From Bremia lactucae (Eukaryota > Oomycota > Peronosporomycetes > Peronosporales > Peronosporaceae): a stretch of 31,660 nucleotides of DNA. Under the pieces are notes generated by a model that had not been told where the DNA came from, ran no database searches, and saw only the letters and a program-made list of their open reading frames with translations. The position numbers and the translations under genes were made by a program. This document shows positions 9,978 to 20,061 of this stretch, piece by piece (position 1 is the stretch's first letter; each line of letters starts with the position of its first letter). Where the stretch lies: NCBI RefSeq assembly GCF_004359215.1, contig NC_090614.1, positions 3,745,447 through 3,777,106 on the forward strand. Direction: 5' to 3'.

Positions 9978-10437
9978 TGTAACGGGATGGATCATTACAT
10001 AGAATTAACACCTAAACGTTGTTAATTAATATATTATCTAAAACGTAAATAGTATCTATTTATTTGTTTTGAGAATAGTATCTTATATTACTATATAAGA
10101 TAATATTCTCAAATATTCGGAAAGCTTATCCATTGGTAGATATAGGCATTATATTTACTTTCTCCACGGTCCAGTCAGCACTGGACGCGCGCAAAGAGAG
10201 ACACAGGTAAAACTTTATTACATGTTCTGTATTAGTATATAAATAAGTTAGTATTAAATAGATAGAAGCTGAAAACTTAATTATATTGAATACAGTTTAC
10301 TTTTAACCCTCTTTAACGTAAGTGTTTTTAAGAAAGTCTTCCTCTGCACGTACTAGTATACATTAAGTGACGTGAGGCACCAATCGCACTGAAGCAGTGC
10401 GAGGTGGACTTGAACTGAAGCAGCACAAGCCGTTACA
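9978..10437 (+). mobile_element. 5' LTR of Gypsy copy 1 (family A)
   Basis: The 460-bp LTR runs from TGTAACGGG to GCCGTTACA. It contains a perfect or near-perfect palindrome around 10070-10110 (TTTGAGAATA...TATTCTCAAA) that is not present in the other copies. The normal primer binding site should begin two bases later, but the sequence after the LTR is CCTAGCTTGAG, so the site is lost. Confidence 0.85.
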
Positions 10438-10515
10438 CCTAGCTTGAGAAAGGCTCAAGCTGATTCGTCATCGTATCGTCTTCCAACACGACACGAGCTT
10501 AGAGGTTAAGAGCCT

Positions 10516-10758
10516 ATGGACATCGCTTATGTCGAAAGCGAGAGACCTCGCTTTTCGAGCAATAAGCGATCGCAGAAATGCCATCGCTGTCAAAAGTTAG
10601 AGCGCTACGCTCATGAGTGCAGTGGCCCACGCCCAATACCGAGAAGTACTGAACGTAATTTTGGACCGTATGCCAAAAAGGGCAACGGCCGCGGGTGTGA
10701 CATTGTTGCGAAATCGCAACAGCGAGGCGGACCGCCAAAAAACGGTCGGGGTCAGTAA
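10516..10758 (+). pseudogene. Gag C-terminus with altered zinc knuckle (copy 1)
   Basis: The short frame contains CHRCQKLERYAHEC, which has the C-x2-C...C spacing of a retroviral-type CCHC knuckle, but the expected histidine at position 9 is arginine. A basic, Gly-rich tail follows. The bulk of Gag that should precede it is absent: only about 80 bases separate it from the LTR. Confidence 0.7.
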
Positions 10759-10889
10759 GGGCGCAACGCTCTACTGATCCAGCAACCTCAAGAGAATTTG
10801 CAAATCTATTAACTAAAGTTGCTCCAGACACACAATCATTATGTGTCTCTGCACCTGGTGATGAGGCATCCCTCACCACCTTGAAATTA

Positions 10890-11215
10890 AAGTGGCAAAT
10901 GATCTGTCACTTAGAGCCCTAGTGGACTGTGGGGCGTCAAATAACTGTATTTATCGCCAGTCGCTAGAGGGTCGTAGGCTCAAATATGTTGAGCGCGACA
11001 TGCGTCTAGCGACAGGTGATCGATAACAGTGACGAAACCATAAAGGAAATTCATTAGACGTTAAAAGATTTACCGTACAATGATGATTTCATGGTACTGG
11101 ATTTGAATGAGAAATTTGATGTCATCCGAGGCCTACCTTGGATCAGAAAGTATTAGCCAAGAATCAGCTGGCAGCATTGATCCGTAAAGATGCCTGCCAC
11201 TTGTTCATCAGATGG
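10890..11215 (+). pseudogene. Retropepsin-like protease remnant (copy 1)
   Basis: The segment translates in part as LRALVDCGASNN, the aspartic protease active-site region (D-C-G-A in place of the commoner D-S-G-A), then RLKYVERDMRLATGD. A stop follows in the frame. Further on, DLNEKFDVIRGLPWI corresponds to the conserved ILGLPWL block, with the third residue of that block changed to Arg. The domain is interrupted and non-functional. Confidence 0.7.
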
Positions 11216-11433
11216 TCATCTGATGATCGTGTTGGAGCGTCCACAAGCGTGTGGACGTACTACGAGTGAGTGCGAAGGCCTCTCTTGTGGTAGGTCGTTA
11301 GTACAACTGCAGAAGATCACAGAGTGATTACTTATCATACTGTGGAGTCAGCTGCCGGCGGATATGGGAATGCACAGGCAGCGCCGAAGGTCCACCACTC
11401 GAATAAGATCGACTGGATTTGAAACATGTATGA

Positions 11434-11778
11434 ATGCCTAGCGGGCGACATTCAATGAAGATACCGATTATCCAAAAGGGAGAACACGATGATCCAAGGT
11501 CGAGCAGAGAGTTGACGGTAGAGGACTCGATTGTGATAGCGCAATCACAGTCGGAAGGCGTTGAGGGAATAGTTTCCCACGTAGTGAAGGAGAAATCTCC
11601 TCAAACAATTATCGCTGAAGTGACTAGACTTCAGCATCCCGAGGGATTAATCCATCGGCAGTCTCTGGATAAATTCCAGGAAGAAACCGAGACATTGAAT
11701 GTCTTGGTTAATGACGGATCAAGAGTAGGCGCTTCTACTCTTGATCTGTATGCGCCTCCGAAGTTACTTTGGAGATAG
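11434..11778 (+). pseudogene. Protease-RT linker frame (copy 1)
   Basis: A 114-codon open frame without a named domain lies between protease and RT. An identical frame lies at 20883-21227, inside the near-identical block. It is a fragment of the polyprotein, not an independent gene. Confidence 0.55.
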
Positions 11779-12049
11779 CTTAATTACCAACCCTAGAACT
11801 TAAGCGGTTCTTGAGAGATCTGCATAGTGGTAAAATCAAGCAGATCTGCTACTCATCGCAGAGGACGAATTCGTATCCGATATTCGGTCGTCGGCAATTT
11901 TTGCAGAGAACGAACGGGTTCTCAGCAGCTCATCGATGGACGAAAGTGTCCTCGATGTGAAGACTCGAAACAAGAGATATACTACTCAATCTTGGGAGTC
12001 ACTTTCGACAAATCCTTTATACAAGGATTTGATTAAATTTAGGAATGTA

Positions 12050-12917
12050 TTCTCTGAAACAGCTCCATGCGAGTTGCCTAAGGATTAAGGCACTCGACAT
12101 GAGATCGAGCTCAAACTGGGCCCGAAGTACTGTGTCATGAAGCAGTGACCACTGCCTCGTGAACAAGTACTTGCGATCGATTAAATCTTTATCGATCGAT
12201 TAAAATCGGGTTCATGTTAGAGAGTCAACCGCGGATAGTGCACACATTCAATAAATTGAATACATGCAACGGTACCAGCTCAAACGTCGACACTTAGAAA
12301 AGGCGGAATCATAGGTTGTATGTCCAAGAGTACCATATATTCGTCAAAGGTCTGTTGGATGGATTTTATGAGATTGTTATGCGTGAACGGGACTTCCGTA
12401 CACAGCAGTGACGACTTCCAGTTGATGTTATGGAAACTAGTAATGCCACCGAGGCTAAGTAATGCCCTGCAACATTCAACAGATGCGTAACGAATCTGTT
12501 GAGACCGCTGCGAGAATTTGCACCGAATTATTTCGAGGACGTATTCGTCCATACCCGGGCATGGGCGGAATGACGGACGTGGAAGCTCATAAATCTCAAG
12601 TTCGTCGTGCTCTTACACTAATGCGAAAGGATACGTTGTACGCGAACTCCAAGAAGTGTATATTTGCTGCAAGCGAAATACCACTTCTTGGGTGCATCGA
12701 CGGTAAACATGGCGTGCGTCCTGATCCCGAAAATATTAAGGCAATCACCGACTGGCCAGTTCCAGTCGATGTCAAGGGACTTAGAAAGTTCCTTGGGCAA
12801 GCGGCGTACATGCACAAGTACACACGCAATTATGCCCAGATGACAATTCATCTGTCTTGTCTCTTACAAAAGACGCAAAACTGGTTATGGAACGCTGATT
12901 GTCAGCGTTCCTTTTAA
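12050..12917 (+). pseudogene. Reverse transcriptase remnant (copy 1)
   Basis: The N-terminal RT segment (RHEIELKLGPKYCVMKQ, then PLPREQV) is cut by stops near 12148 and 12181. The palm motif at 12510-12535 reads NYFEDVFVH in its own frame: the catalytic YFDD has become YFED. The C-terminal part, in a different frame, is long and clean (LYANSKKCIFAASEIPLLGC, FLGQAAYMHKY). Copy 2 has exactly the same damage. Confidence 0.8.
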
Positions 12918-13500
12918 GATATCAAGCAAATTTGATGCAATCACCCGTCTTGGCGATTGTAGATCAAGACAGACCATTCCATGTGGTCTGTGACGCCAGC
13001 GATTTCGCAATCGGTTTTGCGTTAATGCAATAAGATACAGACGGCGCGGAGCGCGTCGTCTGTTACCAATCGCGTCAGCTCCAACCAGCTGAACGCAATT
13101 ACTCACTGCATGAAAAGGAACTTCTTGCCATGAAATATGCACAGGTTAAGTTAAGGATCTATCTTCTCGGAGATAGATCATCGTATATACGGACCATACG
13201 TCATTACGCACGGCCGTAAATAGCCCACACCTCTCGCAAAGAATGGCGAGGTGGCTATTCTTCTTCTCGGAGCATAATTTCTCCGTGAAACATAAACCAG
13301 GACGATTTATTTGTCGTCGCTATCTTCGAATAATTTCTCCGTATATTATAAACCAGGACGAATTATTGCCGTTTCTATTTTTGAATAATTACCCGTGGAA
13401 TATAAACCAGGACGACTTAATGTCGTCGCTGATGCGTTATCACGCCGACCCGATTTTGAGCCGGCTGCCCACTACAACGGGGCAAATGGACCCACTGTCG
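12918..13500 (+). pseudogene. RNase H and connection region (copy 1)
   Basis: The RNase H block reads FHVVCDASDFAIGFALMQ and then a TAA at 13032-13034, whereas copy 2 has TAC there. It continues with CYQSRQLQPAERNYSLHEKE. The end of RNase H contains a triplicated segment of about 55 bases (13275-13431), which breaks the frame. The following frame resumes with VVADALSRRPDFEP, a conserved Gypsy motif. Confidence 0.75.
13275..13431 (+). repeat. Three imperfect tandem units of about 56 bp (copy 1)
   Basis: Units begin with TAATT at 13275, 13331 and 13386 and each contain ATAAACCAGGACGA. Unit lengths of 56 and 55 bases are not multiples of three, so the RNase H frame is lost. The same triplication occurs at 22724-22880 in copy 2. 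Confidence 0.85.
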
Positions 13501-13579
13501 CAACACTCATAAGTGTTCCGTCATCAGCTTCGTTTGATGACATAAAGATAGCCTACACAGAAGATAAAGACCTTCTGCG

Positions 13580-14560
13580 GTTAATGGATTATGTGACGAA
13601 TCCATCCATTGAATCTTTTGAATATTGATCAACCGGCTTTATACCGATCGTCATCCGATCGATACACAACACGCAACAGCTTACTGTACTTCACAGCCGT
13701 TTCTGGCAACACTCCAGGTGTCGTCATCCCAACTCACAATAATTTGCGCTTGCGCATCATGTATGAGTGTCACGATGGACAAACGAGTGGGCATCGTGGA
13801 CGTGTGAAGACTTATCTCAGGATAAGTCGGACTTCTACTGGCCACGCCACTATGAGCTCGTCCGCAAGTACATACCTGCTTGCGAAGTTTGTCATCGAAT
13901 GAAGCCTTGTGCTTCACCCCGTGCTCCGTTCTGCCTGTTCCGATAGAGTGTTGGCAGTCCGTATCTATGGACTTCGTCATCGAATTCCCCGAAGACACCC
14001 ACAAAAATAATAATATTCTTGTTTTTGTTGACCGTTTTAGCAAGATGGTACATCTTGGTGCCGTCCTAAAGTCGATCACATCCAAAGGCTGTGCTTGTGT
14101 CTTTGTTGACACGCTATTTCGACTCCATGGATTACCTTCCGAACTGGTCTTAAATAGAGTCTCTAGATCAACGGCGGAGGTTTTTCAAATTTTGTTTAAA
14201 TCACTAAAAGGCAGTTCAAAATGTCAACTTTTAACAATCCTGAAACAGATCGTCCGACGGAGCGGGCAAACCGTAGTCTCGAAGAGATACTTCGCGGAAA
14301 CGTCCATTCTTCTTAGATTTGAGGCGAGTTCTTGCCGATGGTAGAATTTGCCATAAACAATACAGTGCATCCTTCTACAAAGCATACACCGTTTTTTGTG
14401 AACGGTTTAAGCCATCCTCTCATACACACCTTGTATAGGAGTATCTCTTATATTAGGGGAGGACTCGCACGAGCAAAGAACCTTCTAGCTCTTGCTCATC
14501 ACGCATTAGCCCTAAGGTCAATATGAAAGATACCAATGTTGATCTAATCAACGGTAATGT
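13580..14560 (+). pseudogene. Integrase remnant (copy 1)
   Basis: The zinc-binding part is frameshifted around 13800-13900. The core contains SVSMDFVIEFP (first catalytic Asp) and FVDRFSKMVHLGAV. The second catalytic Asp, in the DRDPRF block, has become NRVSRS. The D,D-35-E catalytic set is therefore broken. The segment is clearly diverged from copy 2, unlike the domains upstream. Confidence 0.75.
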
Positions 14561-14639
14561 GGCCAAACTCAGCAATTCCAATAATGTTATTGCTGGCCTT
14601 GATAACGATGCTAAAAGACTCAGGAACAAAACCAAAAAC

Positions 14640-15340
14640 ATTTTCTAGAACAATAATGCTCTCAGTAAAGAGGAGAATGACATCTCCGCCGTGCAATCTA
14701 TCGCACTGAAGACAAAAACAAAACCTGTCAGCAGGAGAATTTCTGCAAAGTAGAGAAACTGTGGTTCGTTTCGTACAAAATTTTCATCGCTCATGCGGTG
14801 GATCGACAGAAATGGCCCTCAGGCAGGAGCTTAAACGCTCATTCATTTAAAGTTCACGATCTAGTCCTACTGGATACGGAAACCTTCCAAAACATGTAGT
14901 GACGAATGTGGGCAGTAAATTACTGCTCAAGTATATCGGTCCGTGTGTCCTTTCATTCGCAAGTTGTTCGACCGCAACTTGCGCATCGTTCTGCAACTGT
15001 TCGAGGGAAATACCGTCAACCGTCGTCGCGTTTCAGCGACGACAGAATTGTTCCATGTCCTCCCGTAAATAATGGACGACACGATCTAAGTCACGTGTTT
15101 GGCGAACGAGACGACCCGATTTTTACTTCCTCTCCACATTCATTGACGGATTCGAGTGGTGAAAAGCGTTTCCTTGTTGAACGCCTCCTAAACCACCGCT
15201 AGGTGAAAAGGGTTCGAGCGAATTACTTCGTTCGTTGGCAGGGGTATCCACCTCGCATGGTCGTTGAGAACCTTGTTTCCAATTGAAGATGGACGTTCCG
15301 AGTCTCGTCGCACAGTACGACAAGACTAATTTTCCTAGAC
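14640..15340 (+). pseudogene. Integrase C-terminal and chromodomain-like remnant (copy 1)
   Basis: Pieces resembling the integrase C-terminal segment (AHAVDRQKWPSGR) are followed at 15160-15330 by FLVERLLNHR and, in other frames, segments like VRWQGYPP and LVAQYDKTN. The same pieces make a better chromodomain in copy 2. Frames are broken throughout. Confidence 0.55.
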
Positions 15341-15529
15341 AGAGGGTCCATCAGAAAACGAGCGCTTCCCGCGCTCGTAAGTTTTCAATCTTTTGCGCAT
15401 CTCACAAGAAATGATCGCCCTTCAATGTGGTTTTTCAAGGGACAATGCCTCCTTGAGGCATGACCTGCGCCTTTAAATCAGCATGGCATCACTCCCCCAC
15501 GAGAGGCAAGGTATTCATGCCTCTTTAAA

Positions 15530-15735
15530 CAATCGGTGCGGCTTCAAGCGTGCACCGCTTACGGTTTTTTTATCGAACCGGTCACGGAGAATAAACCGGG
15601 TTTTCATGCCAGACCTCGCGGCCGGTGCTACGATCACTCTGTACGAATGCTTCCCAAGCTTGGAACGAAGGAGTGACATCCTTTGCCCGCTTACATGTGT
15701 ACCGTCGATGCTGGAAACGGTATCAATGAAGAATT
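15530..15735 (-). pseudogene. Remnant of the antisense ORF (copy 1)
   Basis: The minus strand aligns, with frameshifts, to the C-terminal third of the intact antisense ORF at 25209-26096. GREVWHEN corresponds to GREAWLQK, and FDKKTVSGARLK to FEKRTPTGAKYK. The position relative to the chromodomain is the same in both copies, so the antisense ORF is an ancestral part of this element family. Confidence 0.55.
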
Positions 15736-15740
15736 CCGTT

Positions 15741-16130
15741 TTGTCGTCACTAGACTTGTGAAGTCTGGATGAGTCAAAAATGAAAGTTGATATCGATCAA
15801 TGGTCCTACCAGACCAACGAGTTAAGTTGCTCTTAAAGAGGACCAACCGCGGCATAGTTGTAAAGCATGAAGTTGGTGTAGAAGACGCGCTGCTCGAGCA
15901 ATTATTGGCACATGCTGAGAAGATCATTTTTTTCAATCACGGCATCTTGAATTGACTAAGGATTCACACCAATTGCATTGTGTTTACGCCAGACTGGTCT
16001 AATGAAGCTTTTTTGTGAATCAAGTGCATCAGGTCCTTAATACAATTGTTCAAAGTCAACCGAACAGTTCTAGGTAAACGCCTGCGTTCCTCTTTTTCTT
16101 GAAGGCTTTTTTTAACCTTATCCGGTCATT
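15741..16130. other. Unassigned sequence between Gypsy copy 1 and the next LTR
   Basis: No domain is recognised in any frame. It is probably decayed 3' sequence of copy 1. Confidence 0.4.
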
Positions 16131-16999
16131 TGTAACTAGGCACCTTTGCTAGTAATAATAACAGTACTAGTCAACCTACTGATTACAGTGAAGGTGCGGT
16201 TCCTCGAAACTTCACGTACAAAAAGGTACAGAGAAAGGTTTCTTATAAAGCTAAGGTAAATTAGCTTAAGGTCTAGTTTAAGGCGTAAGAATAGAGAAAA
16301 AGTAAAACTGTATTAATGTATGTGGTTTTGTTCGCAAGCTTCTTCTGAATTTATTATATATGTAACTTACTATGTATGGCGCCTCCTATGCATGCAAAGC
16401 ATACCTCAACAGGTTATAAGTTCGATTAAAGGGCGAGTAGCACAGCGATCGATGCAGGCTTTGATTCCTTAGCTTCTGCTGATCTCAAGGAATTCAGCGG
16501 CTGTGAAATATTTCAAGGACAAGGACGGCCTCGACTTGAAAAATATATACGGGACATCCCGTACACAGCAGTGAGCACTCCCAGTGGGATGCTCTAGGAA
16601 TGGCTAGTAATACCACAGGGGCTTAGTAAGGGCCCCCCCCAACATTCAACATATGCGTACTGAATCTGTTAAGACCCGTGCATGAATTCGCACAAAGTTA
16701 TTTCGACGATGTTTTCGTTCATAGCTGGGCTATGGACGGAAATACGGACGTGAGAGTCATAAAATTGCGCACCCCACAATCGTGTCTTGTAATGATTGGC
16801 GCGTTTGATTAAAACTTGAATCAACACCAATCAATAGAATTAATGTCTTATTGCCTCGATATTACCAAATTTTTTAATTTAGGAACTAATCAAAAAAGAT
16901 ATTTATTAGTACTTTTTATCGTATTTCTGTTCATGGAACATAATATTACTTATTCCTCTTTTAGAAAATAATACTTATTTAACGATACAACTCGTTACA
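16131..16999 (-). mobile_element. Family C-like LTR, minus strand, interrupted by an RT fragment
   Basis: The outer parts (16131-about 16410 and about 16826-16999) match, in order, the reverse complement of the LTR at 4433-4900. Shared words include CTATGTATGGCGCCT and GTCTTATTGC. The right end on the minus strand reads TGTAACGAG, the start of a family A-type LTR. The middle (about 16411-16825) is unrelated and contains a reverse-transcriptase piece, so the LTR was split by an insertion or rearrangement. Confidence 0.5.
16535..16790 (+). pseudogene. Reverse-transcriptase palm fragment
   Basis: The segment translates as RDIPYTAVSTPSGML, then EWLVIPQGL, then in another frame SYFDDVFVHS. The catalytic YFDD motif is kept here, unlike in Gypsy copies 1 and 2. 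Only about 85 codons remain, with frameshifts, and a run of cytosines (16634-16640) coincides with one of them. Confidence 0.7.
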
Positions 17000-17376
17000 T
17001 CGTTGCTTCGCCTTATATTGAGCAGCAAGCTCCTGTCGAAGATTACACGCTTCGGAGTTTGCGTCAAATAAATTATCTAAATGTCTATTGAATTATTATT
17101 ATTATCAATTAATTTAAATTTCATTTATTTTTCAATAATAATTGATGATATAATGGGACAAGTTTTTTTTTATTATTCCAACCTAGGCGCATTAATTGTT
17201 CATAACGGTGTCTTCGTAGTATTTTAGAGAAAGAATGTATTATATCGTAAAAACCAGCTTAACGAAAGAGGTAAAAAAAACTTTCCCTACGATATAGTCG
17301 GCATTTGTATGGAATGTACGTCAAAACAAGTAGTATTGATTATAACGCAAACAGCATGCAAATCGAATTCTGGAGA
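17000..17376. other. AT-rich 3' flank of the Crinkler gene
   Basis: The stretch has no gene. It holds long A/T runs and ATTATTATTATTATCAATTAA-like repetition near 17090-17150. Part of it will be the 3' untranslated region of the minus-strand Crinkler gene. Confidence 0.5.
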
Positions 17377-19683
17377 CTAGATTCTTCCATTGCCAATCTC
17401 AACGAAAATGACGAGCTTTTTTTCACAGTGCTTCGTGCTACCATCATCCATGCACTGTACTTTGTGCAATTCTTGATTCTCTATCCCAACAATTTCCTCT
17501 AGCTTCGAACCACATGAAACGCGATAGACATCCATTGTTGCCAAATTGTGTTCTCGCACAAATGCTGCATATGTTTCTTCCCTTATAAAATATTCTTTCT
17601 GCAATCCCCTCGTCACTACCAAATGCAGTTTGGATTCAGCCGGTACACGCGACAGAATCTTTCTTATTGTCTCGAGCGACAGAGGCTGCTCCTCGTCGTT
17701 GCATTCGCCAGATATCAGCCCGGAATCAATACGAAAGTCGATCGTTTCACTGTTGGCAGTTTGGACGAAATTGTCCAACTTTAATTCGTCATTAAGCAGC
17801 CAAGCTGGCCATTTTACGTTTGGAGGAGACAAGAATGGAACGACCCAATTCCCGCGTGTCTCAAATCCTACAGGAAAATCTATCTTCACATCTTGTGACT
17901 TAACGCCCAATTCGTACAAAAGCCGACCCAAAAATGTCGGGAATGCCACCCCACCAAGTCCGGCAACATGACTCGCCAACACGACAGCCGCGAACACGAA
18001 CACTTCGAAACGCTGCTTCTCGTCCATAGGCTCGTTGGTATCATGCAAATACATTGTTGTAGTCGGCACTGACAAAAAGACCTCACGCAAGGAAAGGTCA
18101 AACGGACGATATGACATACCGCCCGTCAGAGTCAAGTAAAGAAGGACGTCATTCGACGGGTGAGGAAACACACTACGACATTTCCAGCTTCTTCTGTCTT
18201 CAAAATCGAATTCGGCTTCGTCGGCTTTGTAAGAATTGCCATTTGCCTTCAGAAACAGCCTAAATGTCCTCTTTTCATCTAAGCAAGCATAATGACTGTC
18301 AATCAAATTCAATTTACCGTCTTCAACACGACAACTCGAGCAGAGCAACAAGCATAGCTGACCAATTTCAAACTCGTGATGTCGTCTTTGCTTCCTCCGG
18401 GCCAATAGTGGTGCCAAATGTCCAACCAGTGCATTTAAGTAATTTGCTGTATTATTGCCGACATTCCACGGATTTTCCCGTATATACTGGATAGCAATCT
18501 CAGCGAAGAGCGGTCGACTATTCGCGACAATGTTTTGGAAAACCGTTGGTAGTATTTGAACATCACTGCCAATTACGGTGCGAGGTAAAAGTGGGTGCAC
18601 TATGCACCACAGATAATCCGCAGGACATCGCGATCCAGAGGAAACCGAAGTCAAACCTCGTGCCGTACCACTCGTGGAGCTGACTACCACAACAAGACCA
18701 AACGATCGAAATACGTTTAGCATGAGACGAAGGCGACGTCTATTATCGTAAGCCCAACGATCGTTTGATGCGGCTTTTCGATCAATTTCACGCGGAAAAT
18801 CATCTAGAAAAAAGATAAAGGGCTTTTTTCCATTCGTAACACGATCTTTGAGTGCCTGATTGACATCGTTACGAGTCCAAACAGCTGTTTCCAATTCATT
18901 TTTTTCGAGCAGTGCAGCATAGATAAAGCCATAAAGAGATAAATAATTTTCACCTTGCAATAACATAATGCTGCCCGTATTTGGCCCATTCGTCATTTCA
19001 AAGTCTTTTTTCAGGCAATTTTCGAAAACGCGGCTACGTGATGCATACGCTGCACTAATGTCTTGTCCTTTATCATCGACATTGTCACACATTATGTGAT
19101 AAATATCAAATTGTCCAGTGGCGTCCAAGTTGAATGCCATTTGCGTCTTTCCCATACCAGACGAGCTTTCCAAAACGACAAATGGTGTAACCTCATCTTT
19201 GCTCTCGAGAATTGAGCGGATTGCTTTCGAAAGTGACTCGACTTGTTGTTGACTAGCAAGTGTCTTGGAAAGAGTCTCATACCTTTCCACAGTTTTCGCG
19301 GTTTTGCTGTTCCGCGAAATAGAGAGAATTTGTCGTGGGACCACTACCAGCACGTGAATTTGCCTTGGCTGCGGCGCGGGCATTTGGTTTTCGTTTAGAT
19401 AACGCTGGATAGACCGAGTTGACATCAATGGCTTGCAATCAAGCATACTTTCGATGTCATCATCCACATTTCCCTTTATAAGTTGCTGTGCACTCGGCTC
19501 GCTATCTGACAGCCACGCGTTCCCCTTTCTCGCCAAGTACAGCTCGAGTTCGGCAGCATCGCATTTTATTTTGTTTGAGTTTTTAATTTTGATAGCGTCA
19601 TTCAAGGCCACCACTGACTTCGTTTCGTCAATGGTCACAGGGAATACGCTTCTCTCTCCGACTATGGCACATAAGAGCTTCAT
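17377..19683 (-). CDS. Crinkler (CRN)-type protein with P-loop NTPase region
   Basis: An uninterrupted 768-codon frame from ATG 19683 to TAG 17377. The N-terminus has the CRN header: MKLLCAIVGERSVFPV, the LxLFLAK-type motif as LELYLARKG (46-54), a WL pair (57-58), and the closing motif HVLVVVP (110-116). Next comes an NTPase-like region with ESSSGMGKTQ at 172-181 (Walker A-like, but the first Gly is Ser) and FIFFLDD at 289-295 (Walker B-like). The C-terminal 400 residues are not assigned by me. In CRN proteins the header is linked to delivery into host cells, and the C-terminal domains act mainly in the host nucleus; published analyses describe NTPase plus nuclease or kinase architectures. 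No clear hydrophobic signal peptide is seen, as in many CRNs. It is the only intact gene within about 16 kb of transposon remains. Confidence 0.85.
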   Translation of the reverse strand: MKLLCAIVGERSVFPVTIDETKSVVALNDAIKIKNSNKIKCDAAELELYLARKGNAWLSDSEPSAQQLIKGNVDDDIESMLDCKPLMSTRSIQRYLNENQMPAPQPRQIHVLVVVPRQILSISRNSKTAKTVERYETLSKTLASQQQVESLSKAIRSILESKDEVTPFVVLESSSGMGKTQMAFNLDATGQFDIYHIMCDNVDDKGQDISAAYASRSRVFENCLKKDFEMTNGPNTGSIMLLQGENYLSLYGFIYAALLEKNELETAVWTRNDVNQALKDRVTNGKKPFIFFLDDFPREIDRKAASNDRWAYDNRRRLRLMLNVFRSFGLVVVVSSTSGTARGLTSVSSGSRCPADYLWCIVHPLLPRTVIGSDVQILPTVFQNIVANSRPLFAEIAIQYIRENPWNVGNNTANYLNALVGHLAPLLARRKQRRHHEFEIGQLCLLLCSSCRVEDGKLNLIDSHYACLDEKRTFRLFLKANGNSYKADEAEFDFEDRRSWKCRSVFPHPSNDVLLYLTLTGGMSYRPFDLSLREVFLSVPTTTMYLHDTNEPMDEKQRFEVFVFAAVVLASHVAGLGGVAFPTFLGRLLYELGVKSQDVKIDFPVGFETRGNWVVPFLSPPNVKWPAWLLNDELKLDNFVQTANSETIDFRIDSGLISGECNDEEQPLSLETIRKILSRVPAESKLHLVVTRGLQKEYFIREETYAAFVREHNLATMDVYRVSCGSKLEEIVGIENQELHKVQCMDDGSTKHCEKKLVIFVEIGNGRI

Positions 19684-19760
19684 TATACGTGTTTTGTCTT
19701 TCTGGGAACTCTAAACGCCGCAGATTATCCCTTGAGGTTGTAAACAGCATAGATTGAAAA

Positions 19761-19776
19761 GTGAAATTAATGATTT
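19761..19776 (-). promoter_or_regulatory. Candidate Inr of the Crinkler gene
   Basis: On the minus strand, AAATCATTAATTTCAC joins an Inr-like TCATT with an FPR-like AATTT, though the spacing is shorter than the consensus. Transcription start would lie about 87 bases before the ATG. Such sites arise easily by chance in AT-rich DNA. Confidence 0.25.
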
Positions 19777-19867
19777 AAGCTTTAACTGAGAAATTCCGTA
19801 GAACTTTCCACTTCTTCCAGTTCGACAGGAGACGCAGTGCAACAGTTGAATTATATCACTCTTCGAA

Positions 19868-20036
19868 CTAATGTCTCGTTGCGTCAATATTTCCAAATTT
19901 GATAACATTGGATGAATCAAGTCAACTAATTAATAAAGATAATTATTTGTACATTTTATCTTATTTCTTCTTATATAAAATAAGAATATTTTTTCCTCTT
20001 ACAGGAAATAATACTAAATATTACTGGTTACTTTAA
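19868..20036 (-). repeat. Family C LTR fragment next to the Crinkler start
   Basis: The segment resembles 16835-16980 in the same orientation (TAATGTCT...TTGC...TCAATATT...CCAAATTT, then TTTATCTTATTTCTT and a CCTCTTACAGGAAATAATA end). With that fragment it forms a pair of direct repeats around the Crinkler gene. Confidence 0.55.
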
Positions 20037-20061
20037 GTTAAAATTAACGCCGCCAATCGCC

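Larger units (their letters stand above)
11340..13777 (+). repeat. Near-identical 2,438-bp block, copy 1
   Basis: The block is collinear without any indel with 20789-23226 (constant offset 9,449). I saw only four mismatches, at 12919, 12943, 12961 and 13033. Immediately outside both borders the two Gypsy copies differ at many positions. It spans the linker, RT, RNase H and start of integrase. Confidence 0.9.
9978..15740 (+). mobile_element. Ty3/Gypsy copy 1, degenerate chromodomain-type element
   Basis: After the 5' LTR come remnants of Gag zinc knuckle, protease, linker, RT, RNase H, integrase and a chromodomain-like tail, followed by an antisense ORF remnant. That is the Ty3/Gypsy order, with integrase last. 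The N-terminal half of gag and the primer site are missing. Frameshifts and stops occur in nearly every domain. No 3' LTR of its own is recognised; a minus-strand LTR follows at 16131. The right limit is approximate. The element cannot move by itself. Confidence 0.85.

Noticed and set aside
12596..12851. Minus-strand frames opposite the RT C-terminal region, repeated at 22045-22300
   Set aside because: They are complements of the conserved RT segment and are duplicated only because the block is duplicated.
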